Shown here one piece after another: positions 1 through 9,760 of a DNA stretch of 64,000 nt; the stretch's first letter is position 1; each line of letters starts with the position of its first letter. The notes beneath the pieces are model-generated. The model saw only the letters and a list, made by a program, of their open reading frames with translations, made no database searches and was not told the DNA's origin. This DNA comes from Imbricaverruca yamaguchii (Eukaryota > Arthropoda > Thecostraca > Neoverrucidae): NCBI GenBank assembly GCA_034440575.1, contig JAOTOL010000432.1, positions 1-64,000 of the forward strand, read 5' to 3'. The position numbers were made by a program, and so were the translations under genes.

Positions 1-770
1 TGGTTTCCTGAGGGGTGGCTGTAGGGTGAGTGTGTGTCTGCGTGGGCCGGGCGGTGAGCATCGGGTACTGCTCGTCACCCCACTCCCGTGCCCACGACGG
101 GGCCACGCCCTCGATGTGGATGAGTCGGAGGATGACCTTCTCCTTCCTCCACCGAGGGCAAGCCCCGTTCCGAGAGGAGTGGTTCCCGCCGTAGCCCATG
201 CACTTCCTAACCTCACTAGTGCACTCGATAGTGTAGTGTGGTTCGGCTCAGAGGCCACATGTGGGGTTTGTGTGTTTGCAGCCCCCCCTTGTGTGGCCAT
301 ATCCTTGACAAAAGGAACAGCGACGAGGGAGGGGTGCACGTGATGTTACTTTGCATGTGATGTAACCAGCTGTGACATGTGTGGGTTGTTGTTTGGATGT
401 GAAAGTCAGGATCAGAATGTGAGTGTTTGGTTTGTTTGTGGGTGGAAGGGGCCGGTACACCGAGGATATCCCCTGGCTCGCAAACCTGCGAGCCAGTCTC
501 TCCTCAGGCATCCATTCCAACTCCCATGCGTGTATTATCCCCTGAGATGTGTTGCGGTGTGTGTCTGGTGTTATGGGTGACCTGTGTGTTTAAGAGGTGT
601 GTGATCTGCTCTAAGATGTGTGCGTCCGTGGTGTCGCAGGCCTGGATCAAGAGCTCCCCAGATTTTAGATGGCGTGCGTGTAGGGGAGCTTGTGTCCGAC
701 GGGTGACCTCAGTTTCCACCTCCCAAGGGTCGAGGCTGGTCATGGGCCGACCATCGACCCAGCTAGGATA
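1..770 (-). pseudogene. I-clade LINE ORF1 (gag-like zinc-knuckle protein), decayed and cut by the window edge
   Basis: Minus-strand translation gives an ORF1 nucleic-acid-binding protein of an I/Jockey-type non-LTR retrotransposon. Seen: the segment NTSQGIIHAWEL, then LILTF and HVTAGYITCKV, then a CCHC knuckle CSFCQGYGHTRGGC (about 285-330), then a degenerate second knuckle around GGNHSSRNGAC. The same order of blocks occurs in the better copy at 40.1-41.0 kb (NTSRGVINCFDL, VILTF, HVGYIRVKV, CFKCQRFGHTNHYC). The frame is broken twice: a frameshift near 530-560 and an in-frame TGA at 248-250 just after the first knuckle. The rest of ORF1 and any ORF2 would lie left of the window. The 5' end near 770 is approximate. 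Non-functional relic; family assignment is fairly secure, subfamily is not. Confidence 0.75.
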
Positions 771-963
771 ACATGTAAGCCAATTAATAAAATCAGTTAC
801 TCAGTTTGGATGGGCCGGGGTAATTCGAATGTCTACCTTAAGCAGCGCAGAGTCGCATTTGTTGTCCCATGAAAATGTTTGTTATACGTTGATAACTTCG
901 AATTCAGCGCAGGCTATCCTGCCCCCTCCCCCACCCCCACCAAAGGATTTTAGCAATGGGAAC

Positions 964-1129
964 ACGGGGACGAGCAGCTTAGGGGTAAGTTGCTCGTCTC
1001 ACAATCGAAAGGTTGTGGGTTCGAGTCTCACCTGTCGCTACTCTTCGCCCGCGACCAATCGGCGTGAGAGATTGGCGACGCTACATGACTCAACGGTCGA
1101 TGTGTCGTAAAAACCAATGACCAACCGAC
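964..1129 (+). mobile_element. tRNA-derived SINE, type 1, with target-site duplication
   Basis: tRNA-like head with a box-A-like stretch (AGGGGTAAGTTGCTCG) and a box-B-like stretch (GTGGGTTCGAGTCTC), then a shared body (ACTCTTCGCCCGCGACCAAT, GGCGTGAGAGATTGGCGACG) ending in GTGTCGTAAAAACCAATGACC. It is flanked by imperfect 13-bp direct repeats, TAGCAATGGGAAC (951-963) and TAGCAATGGAAAC (1130-1142), which mark the insertion. The same family recurs at 18.0, 31.4, 34.2, 42.0 (minus), 43.9 and 60.6-60.9 kb (minus). Pol III boxes and copy number support a SINE rather than a tRNA gene. Confidence 0.88.
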
Positions 1130-1142
1130 TAGCAATGGAAAC

Positions 1143-2984
1143 GGATTTAGGTTAGATTTACGGTGAAAACAGAAACGTGACTCATATCCGTGTCGCGTGA
1201 GACAAAAACAAAGTATTTTAATCTACTTCCCTGTGGGCAATGAAAATGCTTCGAGGGAAGGTGAAGTTCAAGTGATGCTGGGGCTGGTGCGAAATCCCCA
1301 ATTATTTCGTGCTACCGTCGGCAACAGGCATAGCAATGCACACGTTAATTCCTATTGAGAGCGTAATTCGAAGTTGTTCGAGCATGAAAATTTGAATGGT
1401 TCCCCAATAATCAGAAAAAACTAGAACAATTAGGTATATTTAAACATTGAATTACATCTTGTTAACCACAAATATAGCAAGAATGAATGCCTTCAAGCTC
1501 CAGTGATCGCTTAGGGTGTAATATGGTATCAGTACTACTTATTGTATTTTTTTATTTAATGAGGTGAAAGACATCATCATTGTAGATACTGTGATGCCAG
1601 TATGGGAAACTACCTCTCCAACATGAAAGTTGGGACGGCAGGGGTCCATCAACTTCCAAATACATGCTTGATTTTTACAGTTGGTAAAAATGTTTCAAAC
1701 ATACCCGATGTCTACAACAAAGCGGCCGAAGTCTAGCTGATTTTTTATGTGTGGGCGTACTTTGGCATAACATCTACTGTGCCTATCTGATTCATGTGAT
1801 AAGCTCATGTTCCTCTGTCTCGCTACAGTCTTCATAACAATGGATGGGCCTGAGGTGAAGCAAACCTTAATGACGTCAGTGTTGCAATCAGTGCATAGGG
1901 GAAACCTGGCCTAGTTCATACAATTTTAATGAAACTCAATATAACTCATCACTTTGGAGGGGTAGCGAGGAGATTGCTGCACCTACGCCGAGCCTAAACC
2001 TGGTATCATCACGATATTTTGTTTTCGTGGCGTCCTCTGGGATTTCCACCAGAGAGCAAATCATGGCGCAACTATCGGTTCATCAACTTACCCCGCAATA
2101 GGGTTAAATTGTTGCTGATGATGGGTTAAGTTGATATAATGTAGGTTAAGCAAACTATGTTGTGAATATAGATGGTACTAGTTTGCTCCTTTTGAAAGGT
2201 TCATATTTCACGCTTACAGTAACAATACTGGTGTGAGTCTTGACTGACCATAGCTAATGGTTTATGCCATTTATGGAATGCTCAAACGTTCATTCCATAG
2301 ATATCTTGATACAGTTTTAGCAGACGCCTTCATAAAGGTAGGCAATTGTATGGTCATTTTGTTCCATTTGCAATCCATAAAACGTTGGAACAGGCTGTAT
2401 GTTAAGCACGAATTGAAGCACATTTCACAGTCGCAAAGTTAAGAGAACATGGTAATGAGCTGACACTGAAAAAGTTAGCAAGTGGGCGACAGATTATAAA
2501 TTTAGGGCAAATCAAAGGCACTTTCGGTCCAAAAATGTGTCACATCTTTACCATTCTGTAGTCTCGGGTCAAAGTACTTGGGCTTGATTTTTCCGTGAGA
2601 AGAGGGTGTCAGTAGCAACATGTGCAACAGTAGCCATGGCAACCGGCTTCATGCTTCTGGAGAAAATGGTGTTGTATTAACCATCCCGTGTATCAACTAG
2701 ACCCGATCTCCATACTCCTATTTTTCACGGCTACTTAATGTGTTTGCAATGCAACCTCGCAAGCTGTTATCTGGACTGTGCCATTTGGATCCTCTGACAT
2801 CAGTGCTTACATAATCATAGGCATCATATTTGCTCCCAAAACGCTGCAGAAAGGACATTGCATAATATTGTGATAAAAGATAAAACCGGCTGGGTGTAGG
2901 GCTGGGTGTTACGGAGACTAGGACGGTATCTTGTAGTTAGATTGAGTGAGCCATTCATCTCAAAACAAAACCGCGGGGTATAAC
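1143..2984. other. No gene recognised
   Basis: AT-leaning non-coding sequence. The few short open frames (for example about 2257-2442 plus) have no recognisable domain or biased composition. No RNA gene or clear repeat structure was seen. Confidence 0.5.
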
Positions 2985-3300
2985 TCTAAAAAATATCGCC
3001 AGACACTACAACGGCGATAGTGCTCAAACAAACCTTGCTGGGCTCCATACAAATCGCGCCGCGGCCTAAGAAAATCGTATCAGAGTCTACAAAATCGTTG
3101 GACTCCATCCTCCCGAGAAAAAAAAATCGGGATGGATCTTGGAAAGGTGCACCGTGGCCTGAAAGCTTCCACATGGTTCCGGAATGGTTCAGTTTACATA
3201 AAAAATAAGGGACCGTCAAAATATCGAATAGAGATTAAAACAAATTGCATTGTGGCTTACAAATCGATGCACCTGGCCAAAAATCGCGCCGACTGAGGGC
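2985..3300. repeat. Degenerate ~21-bp minisatellite with AAATCG cores
   Basis: The phrase CAAATCGCGCC / AAAATCGTATC / AAAATCGTTG / AAAAAATCGGG / AAAAATCGCGCC recurs every 20-30 bp, separated by GGCCT- or GACTCC-like spacers. The pattern resembles the arrays at 21.3-21.7 and 23.0-23.8 kb. Short overlapping open frames on both strands are a by-product of the periodicity. Boundaries are approximate. Confidence 0.45.
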
Positions 3301-4574
3301 TTAAGGCTCAGGGCCACCCAATGTTGGTTTCATTGCTGAACGGGTGGCGTAACATCTGCTGGTGTGCGTCTACCAACGCAAGCATGACCCGTGTTCAACT
3401 GAGGAATTAGGAGTCATTGAAGTAAAGTTTAGGGCAGATCACTTTAGGTTTCATAGACGTTTATAAGCTACGTTCTTGTCGATTGGCAGTCGTGTGGTGC
3501 ATATTTTGGGAAAGAGATGACACGTACTATCACCCCGCAAGGTATTAATGCCCCCCTCGTCCTCAATCTTTTAGGACAGTACATTAAAAAGTTACATTGT
3601 TTCACTACATTACCGACGTTTTGTGCTTCAGACTTGATCACCATATATCAGCAATTGAGTATCAAATCCGAAACGTTGGTAATTTCTTGAAATAATAGTC
3701 ATTCATTTTAAGAACCTTTTCATGACTATGAAGACATTGCAAGTTGTATATTACTCCCATGTATGCTTAGATTGTACTCCGCTACGAATGCAAGTGTTTA
3801 CATACTTTTGGTGCCTCACAATTTGATTCCTTATCTGATGACATTTCGTTTGTAATTGCCCCCCCCCCCTGCTTCGGAGTCAGGGATTAACTATTGGTGT
3901 GCTGCATGGGTGTAACCATTGAGGGCGGCTGGAGAGGGAACATGTCCCCCAATTTCTGAGAAGTGACGATTTGCCTCCTCAATTTTGTCGTGTACCCCCA
4001 GCTTCAACTACCTGAGTACCATCTCTGCAAAATTCTACTTAGTCATTTATGAAGTGAAAATATGTATGTCAGAGAATCACCAACAATACTAAAAGCCGAC
4101 CTAGGCAATCAACGAGCTTCACAGGCTATCTGTAGTTGCAAAATATCCGCTTCCAGCCAATTCTTGAAGAACATGAACCTTGACCATCTTCTGTTTTCAC
4201 TTGGGTAGAAAATTGTGCTCTGCTAGGCAACAAATATGCATTATCGCAGGGCTTTATACGTCTTAGGTTGCATTCACCTTCTCATATATTGATATATCTT
4301 GAACAAATGTGACTCTAGGTGTTCTTGGGTACCCGCGAGACTATTGAGGGAAGTCATGGGGAGCCGTAAGCATGTATGCCTAGTTAATGTCGTATTCGTA
4401 TTCGTATTCAGTGACGAGTTCGCCAGAGGCGTATTTGTAATGGCATCGGCATTCCGCGACGGTTTTAAGATCGTTCGAATCATTTGCCACGAATGCTTCT
4501 GCCTGTACTGAACACGCCGGAAGGAACTACATAGGCCTCACAATACAACCTTAACGGTCAAGGTTGAACGCAAA
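3301..4574. other. No gene recognised
   Basis: Non-coding. Contains a poly-C run near 3860 and a short CGTATT repeat near 4390-4410. Two overlapping 70-codon frames on opposite strands at 4274-4511 show no protein-like features. Confidence 0.5.
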
Positions 4575-6910
4575 CCGGTTTCTTCGGTCGTCTCCAATTT
4601 TTTTTCTCACCCACACCTGCCCACATCTGGTATCAAGCAATAGCCTGTGGTGAACCGTCGTGCAACATTTCAAATCGGCACATGTCAAGGTCAAACTTCT
4701 AGGTCAAATGTTAGCTTGATTTATTATATCGTGACATTGAAGTCATATTGACCGAACGGGAGAATCGGTTGTATTCGGCTCAATTTGCATCAAATGAGGA
4801 TCATTCAATGTGGCTTGCTATGTAGTATCAGAAAGCTAAGCAATCTATTTTTTAAGAGAAAAGGCCAAGCTGATACTTCGATCGCCTATTTTCATCTTTT
4901 TCTCTCAAACCTATCCAAATCTGACATCACCCAATAATCAGTGGTGAACACTCTAGTAACATTTCAAACCGGGACAGGTCAAGGTCAAAGGTTTGATTCA
5001 GTTCTTCGATGTCCTCGCGTTTCGTCGCTATTGCTTCAATTTGCAGAAAATGGATGTCATTCGTATTGTGTCACTCGTGTTGTCTTGTTGTGCATTATTA
5101 GAAAGTTTAAATTTAGAAATAGCCTGGACGGATCAAAATTCAAGCTGATTTCTTCGGTTGCCTCATATTTTTTTGTGGTTTCCGCCCAAGCCTACCCAGA
5201 TCCACTATCAATCGACAGCCCATGGTGAACCCTCGAGTAACATTTTTAAACCAGGATGTGGCAAGATCAATCCTAAAGCTCAAAGGCTAGTTTTAATTTT
5301 TCCAAGTCCTCGCGATTCATCGCTACGGGTTCAATTTCCACCAAGTGGGTGTCACTCGACGTGGCTTGTGCCGTATCATAATGCTACCAAATATAACTAA
5401 TTTCTAAGGTCAAAGGTCAAATCGATTTCCTTAGTCGCTTCGCATTTTCTTCTTCACCCTAACCTACTCGCATCTGGCACCAAGCAATAGCCCGTGGTGC
5501 ACCTCAAGCAACATTTCAAACCGGATGAATGTCAATGTCAAGGCACAAGACCGAAGGTTAGTTTAAATGGTTTGACGTCCTCGCACCTCGTCGCTATGTC
5601 TTCAATTCTCATCCAGTAGAGTGACTCAACGTATCGTGTCGTACTCCATCAAACTGTTCAGAAATCACTTTAATTTTCAAAGTCAAAGGTCGAATTCATT
5701 TCTTCTATCGCCCAACGTTCCTTCGTGTTCTCCAAAAGCTACCCATGCTTGGTATCAAGAGATAGCCCGTGGGAAACTCTGGAGTAGCATTTCAATCTGG
5801 GGCATGTCAGATCAAACCCCAAGGTCAAAGATTAGTTTATCATGCGCCCTGGAGAGCGTGTGAAAATTACACGCACTGGATGGGGGCGGATTCCGCCCTT
5901 AAGTACACGGTTCCTATTAAAGCTCGTGAAACGAAATTCGCAGGGTAGATGGGTACGATAGTGAACTCTATTGTGTGGAAATTTCATGGCCAATATCTTC
6001 AAGGACATACTAGGTTAAAATATGTCAAAATGTTCTGGTTTTGCGTGGCTTGGCTTGTCATTGTTATGGATCGCTGTGATTGTGTTTGAACGCTCCAAAA
6101 TGGGCATCAATGTGTTTTGGACATTACTACTGATCCAGTACAGATGCTAGACCCGACATTTGACCTCAGGTCATCTATATAGCAGCAATTTATCGGGCCA
6201 TTACCTGCTGCGTTTACTGTAACCGGGCCGCCCCCTGACATCTCCGTTGGGCGGCTCGTCGCAATCGGCTTCGCAAAGAATGGAGTGAAGTACATGAATA
6301 AAGTATGGAAGCGCTTAGGTACACAATGACAAAGAGTAGTTTTCAAGATATGTAGGGAATAACACACAAAGTGACATCAACCGCATGACAGTCATTTGCA
6401 TTTATGACAGCATTCCAGTTGACCAAGTTTGGTTCCATTAGCCTGTCATGAACTTGACCTCGGTGACCTAACATAACTTTGAAACTATATGGCATAATAA
6501 TATACATGAAACAAGTCGCTAGTGTTGCCAAGATCATTTCCCTTTTGCCATTCTATGGGAAGCGCATCAGCGCCGATTTTTGTGGATTGGCGCTGCGAGA
6601 TTTTTTGGACTTTAACGGCCCCTAACTCGAAATTTGTTGGCCGATTTCCGTTTTTCATGCTTTAAGCAACGCGCCTGTCAATTCTAAGCAGGTACGCAAA
6701 CAATGGTGTTTATCTGCCAGTAACTATCTGGAGTGATGTACGAAAAACGGGAGGGGTAGGCGGATTTCGCCCCCCCCCCTCCAGGGCGTGTGTTAATTTT
6801 CAGAGTCCTTGCGTTTCGTGGTTATGGCTTCAATTTGCATCATGTGGGTATCACTTGACGTGGCTTGCCGTACGGTATCAGAATGTTGAGATATCGAAGT
6901 AATTTCAAAA
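4575..6910 (+). repeat. ~275-bp tandem satellite, about five units, interrupted by a MITE
   Basis: Units begin with a variant of TTCTTCGGTCGCC (near 4577, 4874, 5150, 5428 and 5699) and run through CACATCTGGTATCAAGCAAT, GTGGTGAACC..AGTAACATTTCAAACC, (GT)CAAGGTCAAAGGTTAG, GTCCTCGCGTTTCGTCGCTA, TTCAATTTGCA and GTGTCACTCGACGTGGCTTG. Spacing between unit starts is roughly 270-295 bp and units are strongly diverged. The fifth unit is split at 5838 by a 954-bp insertion and resumes at 6793 with TTAATTTTCAGAGTCC. The open frames in this stretch are satellite sequence, not genes. Confidence 0.75.
5839..6792. mobile_element. Non-autonomous DNA transposon (PIF/Harbinger-like MITE), 954 bp
   Basis: The insertion splits a satellite unit and is flanked by TTA on both sides (5836-5838 and 6793-6795). 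Its ends are imperfect inverted repeats: the left end has GCGCCCTGGAG followed by a G-rich stretch and GCGGATTCCGCC; the right end has GGCGGATTTCGCC, poly-C and CTCCAGGGCGTGTG. The left terminus also holds an extra small inverted copy (CGTGTGAAAATTACACG). TTA duplications and inverted ends are typical of PIF/Harbinger, which is an inference. No transposase frame longer than about 85 codons is inside, so it would depend on an enzyme supplied elsewhere. Confidence 0.65.
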
Positions 6911-7902
6911 ATGTCGAAGGTCCGGCCTGTTTACAATTATTGAGTGTAGTAGGAATAGGAAGGTCAGATCTATGTTTGTTTGCAGCCTTTGTGATAGCAG
7001 TCACTCGTGTCCTATATGACTAGGGGCTCCCAAAGAAATCCGTCGTAACCTGTTCGGACGGTGCTCTTATCGCTGGTTTTTAATTTACGCTGCCACATTG
7101 CTGTTACGGACATACAAAACATATAATTTTCTTTTCAGTTCGACCGCTTTCCTCTTAATGACTCAACTGTAGTTGTCAAATTTGCAAGAGAAGCCACACG
7201 TGAATGCGCACAATCTTATAACTAGCCCGAGTTCGTAACCGCGAGAGAGCAATGTTGTAATCAGGTGTAGAACCCAGGAATTATCATGTGGGCACCTGTC
7301 TGGAGAGGCGCCATTTCTTTGGATCGGCTCCACTGTGAAAGCGCCTGAAGTGGCGCCTCTCGCTGCAAAATTCGAGGGGGCGGGATGCACTCGGCTCTTC
7401 CCCATGGGGCGCCTTTCCTTCCAAGGGGAACCTTTTTATTTAATATAGGCGCCTCAAGCTGAAAAATGCGAGCGGGAACACTGGAACCTTTTCAGAGGGA
7501 CGCATTTCCCGGCCTGGGGGAATATGTCCCCATAAAACAGGATAGCATGGGAAATGAAATTGCATGTTTTTCTTTGCTACCATAAAACCATCGTCGGATA
7601 ATTTATGCTTTTCCTGCTACAAGAGGGCAACGTTAAACATACTTAAAACATTGCTCTAACATTGTTGGACCTGATTCACTTTGGTGATAGTGAATCAGGT
7701 CCAACACATACGACATAAAACTAGACGTTCATAGTTAGAGATAAGTAGTGAAACCTGCTAATTTTCGTGCAACATTAGTCACCAAAATATCATTCTTAGG
7801 AATGGTAAATCTGAAAAATTGATATACACTGGAATTGAAATGAATTGAAGTGTCTGAAAATGGCATTGAAAAGGAAGTGGCTGAAATCCAAAGTTTTGTT
7901 AT
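6911..7902. other. No gene recognised
   Basis: Non-coding apart from the hairpin at 7664-7705. An 80-codon minus frame at 7163-7405 lies over GGCGCC-rich sequence and looks incidental. Confidence 0.5.
7664..7705. repeat. Perfect 17-bp inverted repeat (hairpin)
   Basis: GTTGGACCTGATTCACT at 7664-7680 and its exact reverse complement AGTGAATCAGGTCCAAC at 7689-7705, with an 8-nt loop TTGGTGAT. There is no U-tract or coding context. It may be the remnant of a small foldback or MITE; function unknown. Confidence 0.85.
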
Positions 7903-8158
7903 GTCCAGCCGGCCACGTGTGTGCCGTCATGTGCGTGTCAGAATGTTGGCTGACCACGTCGGCAGCTAGGTCCAGCCGGCCACGTGTACGCCGTCATGTG
8001 CGTGTCAGTGTGTTGGCTGACCACGTCGACAACTAGGTCCAGCCGGCCACGTGTGTCTGTCAGTGTGTTGGCTGACCACGTCGGCAGCTAGGTCCAGCCG
8101 GCAACGTGTGCGCCGTCATGTGCGTGTCAGTGTATTGGCTGACCACGTCTACAACTAG
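7903..8158. repeat. 67-bp tandem repeat, four units, with E-box cores
   Basis: Units start GTCCAGCCGGCCACGTGT at 7903, 7970, 8037 and 8092. Units 1, 2 and 4 are 67 bp; unit 3 is 55 bp because of a 12-bp internal deletion. Units 1-3 carry the palindrome CACGTG within GGCCACGTGT; the fourth has CAACGTGT. Each unit ends GCTGACCACGTC[GT]RCARCTAG. The open frame at 7845-8036 is a product of the repeat. Confidence 0.9.
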
Positions 8159-9544
8159 GTGCCGCTGCCACGGAACGGCTCGCGCCAGACGGCACGGAGC
8201 CTTGGGGTAGGCTGGTGCCGTGACTTTAGCGACTCGTGGTCGACCACAAGTTGTGGGATTCTATTGCAATCGCTAGTCATCAGCTACTTCGCCGGGTCAC
8301 ACTGAACCCGACCGGCGGGGTTGGTGCCATAATGGACATGCCATATCGATCCCCGATAATACAAAGCCATGTATATTTGCTGATGAACATTTGCTGTGTT
8401 CACAACCGAATGTCAGTACACACTGAAGCTGTCAGCCGCCTCCACGATGCTGCTGCTCCCCGCATGACTCTCGTTCGATATTTCTTGTATGACCATTTTA
8501 TGAGCCATCTTCCATATTGACTGAAGTATCTGATTATGCTGGGTTTCGACAAGAGACTTTGTTCGAAAACAATGATCTCGTCTAGGTTTACATTTAGGTT
8601 TATTTATGTTTTAATTTCATTGTTTTTTTTTGTGCGAGTATGAGAAGTCCAACTGTTGGCCTACTGGCCAAAATACTGTTGCAGAAGCATGGATCACGAA
8701 TACAGTTGCTTATCAAAGGAATAGTTTCGATGTCAGGGATGTGTTGCTGATTCAATAATTGTTCCCTATTCATGTTCCCACAACTAATTGTAGAAAATCA
8801 TAGATGTGTGGGAGGGATTCCAGCGTCCCAATCTACCTCCTTCCCCACCACTTGTGTACATCGTAGACATCTCAAAGGGCCCGTTATTATTTGCAAGGGC
8901 TTGGAGGCGTTCTTGGGCTCCAAACAACACCTAAAAAAGTTATGTTGAACTTTCTGTCTCCTCCAAGACAATAGCGTAGAGGAGTGCGAATGGGCCACTA
9001 GCATGGCCCTCGGGCCGTGTCATGGACCCTTAGAATTCCAAGAACGGGGTGACCGATCCATTCACCCTCTTAGCTACGTCTAAGTTTGTGGCACTGACTG
9101 TGAAGATCAGCAGCAAGGAACGAATGATACCTTCCCTTCCTCAGGTTTCTGGCTGCACCATTGGATGTTTTGCATGTGCATGTATGGACATCTAGTGCTT
9201 AACACCATTAAAAATCATTTGTTCCGAGCTATGGCAATTTTGTGGACGTAAAATTTAAACGCAAGCCCAAATAGCCTTTATCAATCCACCAATCGTTTTA
9301 CCTCCTGGGCTCTCCATTGGGAAGGTTGACATTTCGGCATTCTTAAAGTGTATATTAGACGAACCTAAGCTGTACAGTTTCGATATGTGTCCAATAGATT
9401 TCGAGATGGAGTGGATAGATGATCCACCCCATAGATTCAGGCCTAAACGAGCCCCACTTTAGTAAATGTAATAAATCCACAGACACCTCTGGTCTTCTTA
9501 ATACAACTACATTTTAACAATATTCTGAGCACGCCTGTGCTCTA
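8159..9544. other. No gene recognised
   Basis: Non-coding. The 94-codon plus frame at 8236-8520 and 68-codon minus frame at 8798-9004 have no recognisable domain. No RNA gene seen. Confidence 0.5.
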
Positions 9545-9760
9545 ACGTACGGTTGCTTACGTGCAGCTACTCCGAAGTGCGCTTGTGCATGCAAACATGG
9601 GTAAGTTCCCTTGCATCTGTGTATGTACATTTCCGCATATTCACGTACATTTGCGCTGACCTACATTCATATACGCAACTTTGGCCTCCATGCATTTGCG
9701 CTCACTTACATTTGCGCATATGTGCTTTCGTGCTTACGTAGACTTGAGTGTGCGCACAAT
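9545..9760. repeat. Quasi-periodic TACATTTGCGC-type repeat
   Basis: Variants of TACATTTGCGC / TACATTTCCGCATAT / GCATTTGCGCTCACT recur at about 20-50 bp spacing. It is loose enough to be a decayed minisatellite. The short open frames here reflect the periodicity. Confidence 0.4.

Noticed and set aside
964..1060. Functional tRNA genes at the SINE heads and at 33,131
   Set aside because: Heads have A/B-box similarity but are joined to common SINE bodies and tails, occur in many copies, and several have target duplications.
7903..8158. CRISPR array
   Set aside because: Units are contiguous diverged tandem copies without unique spacers; eukaryotic context.
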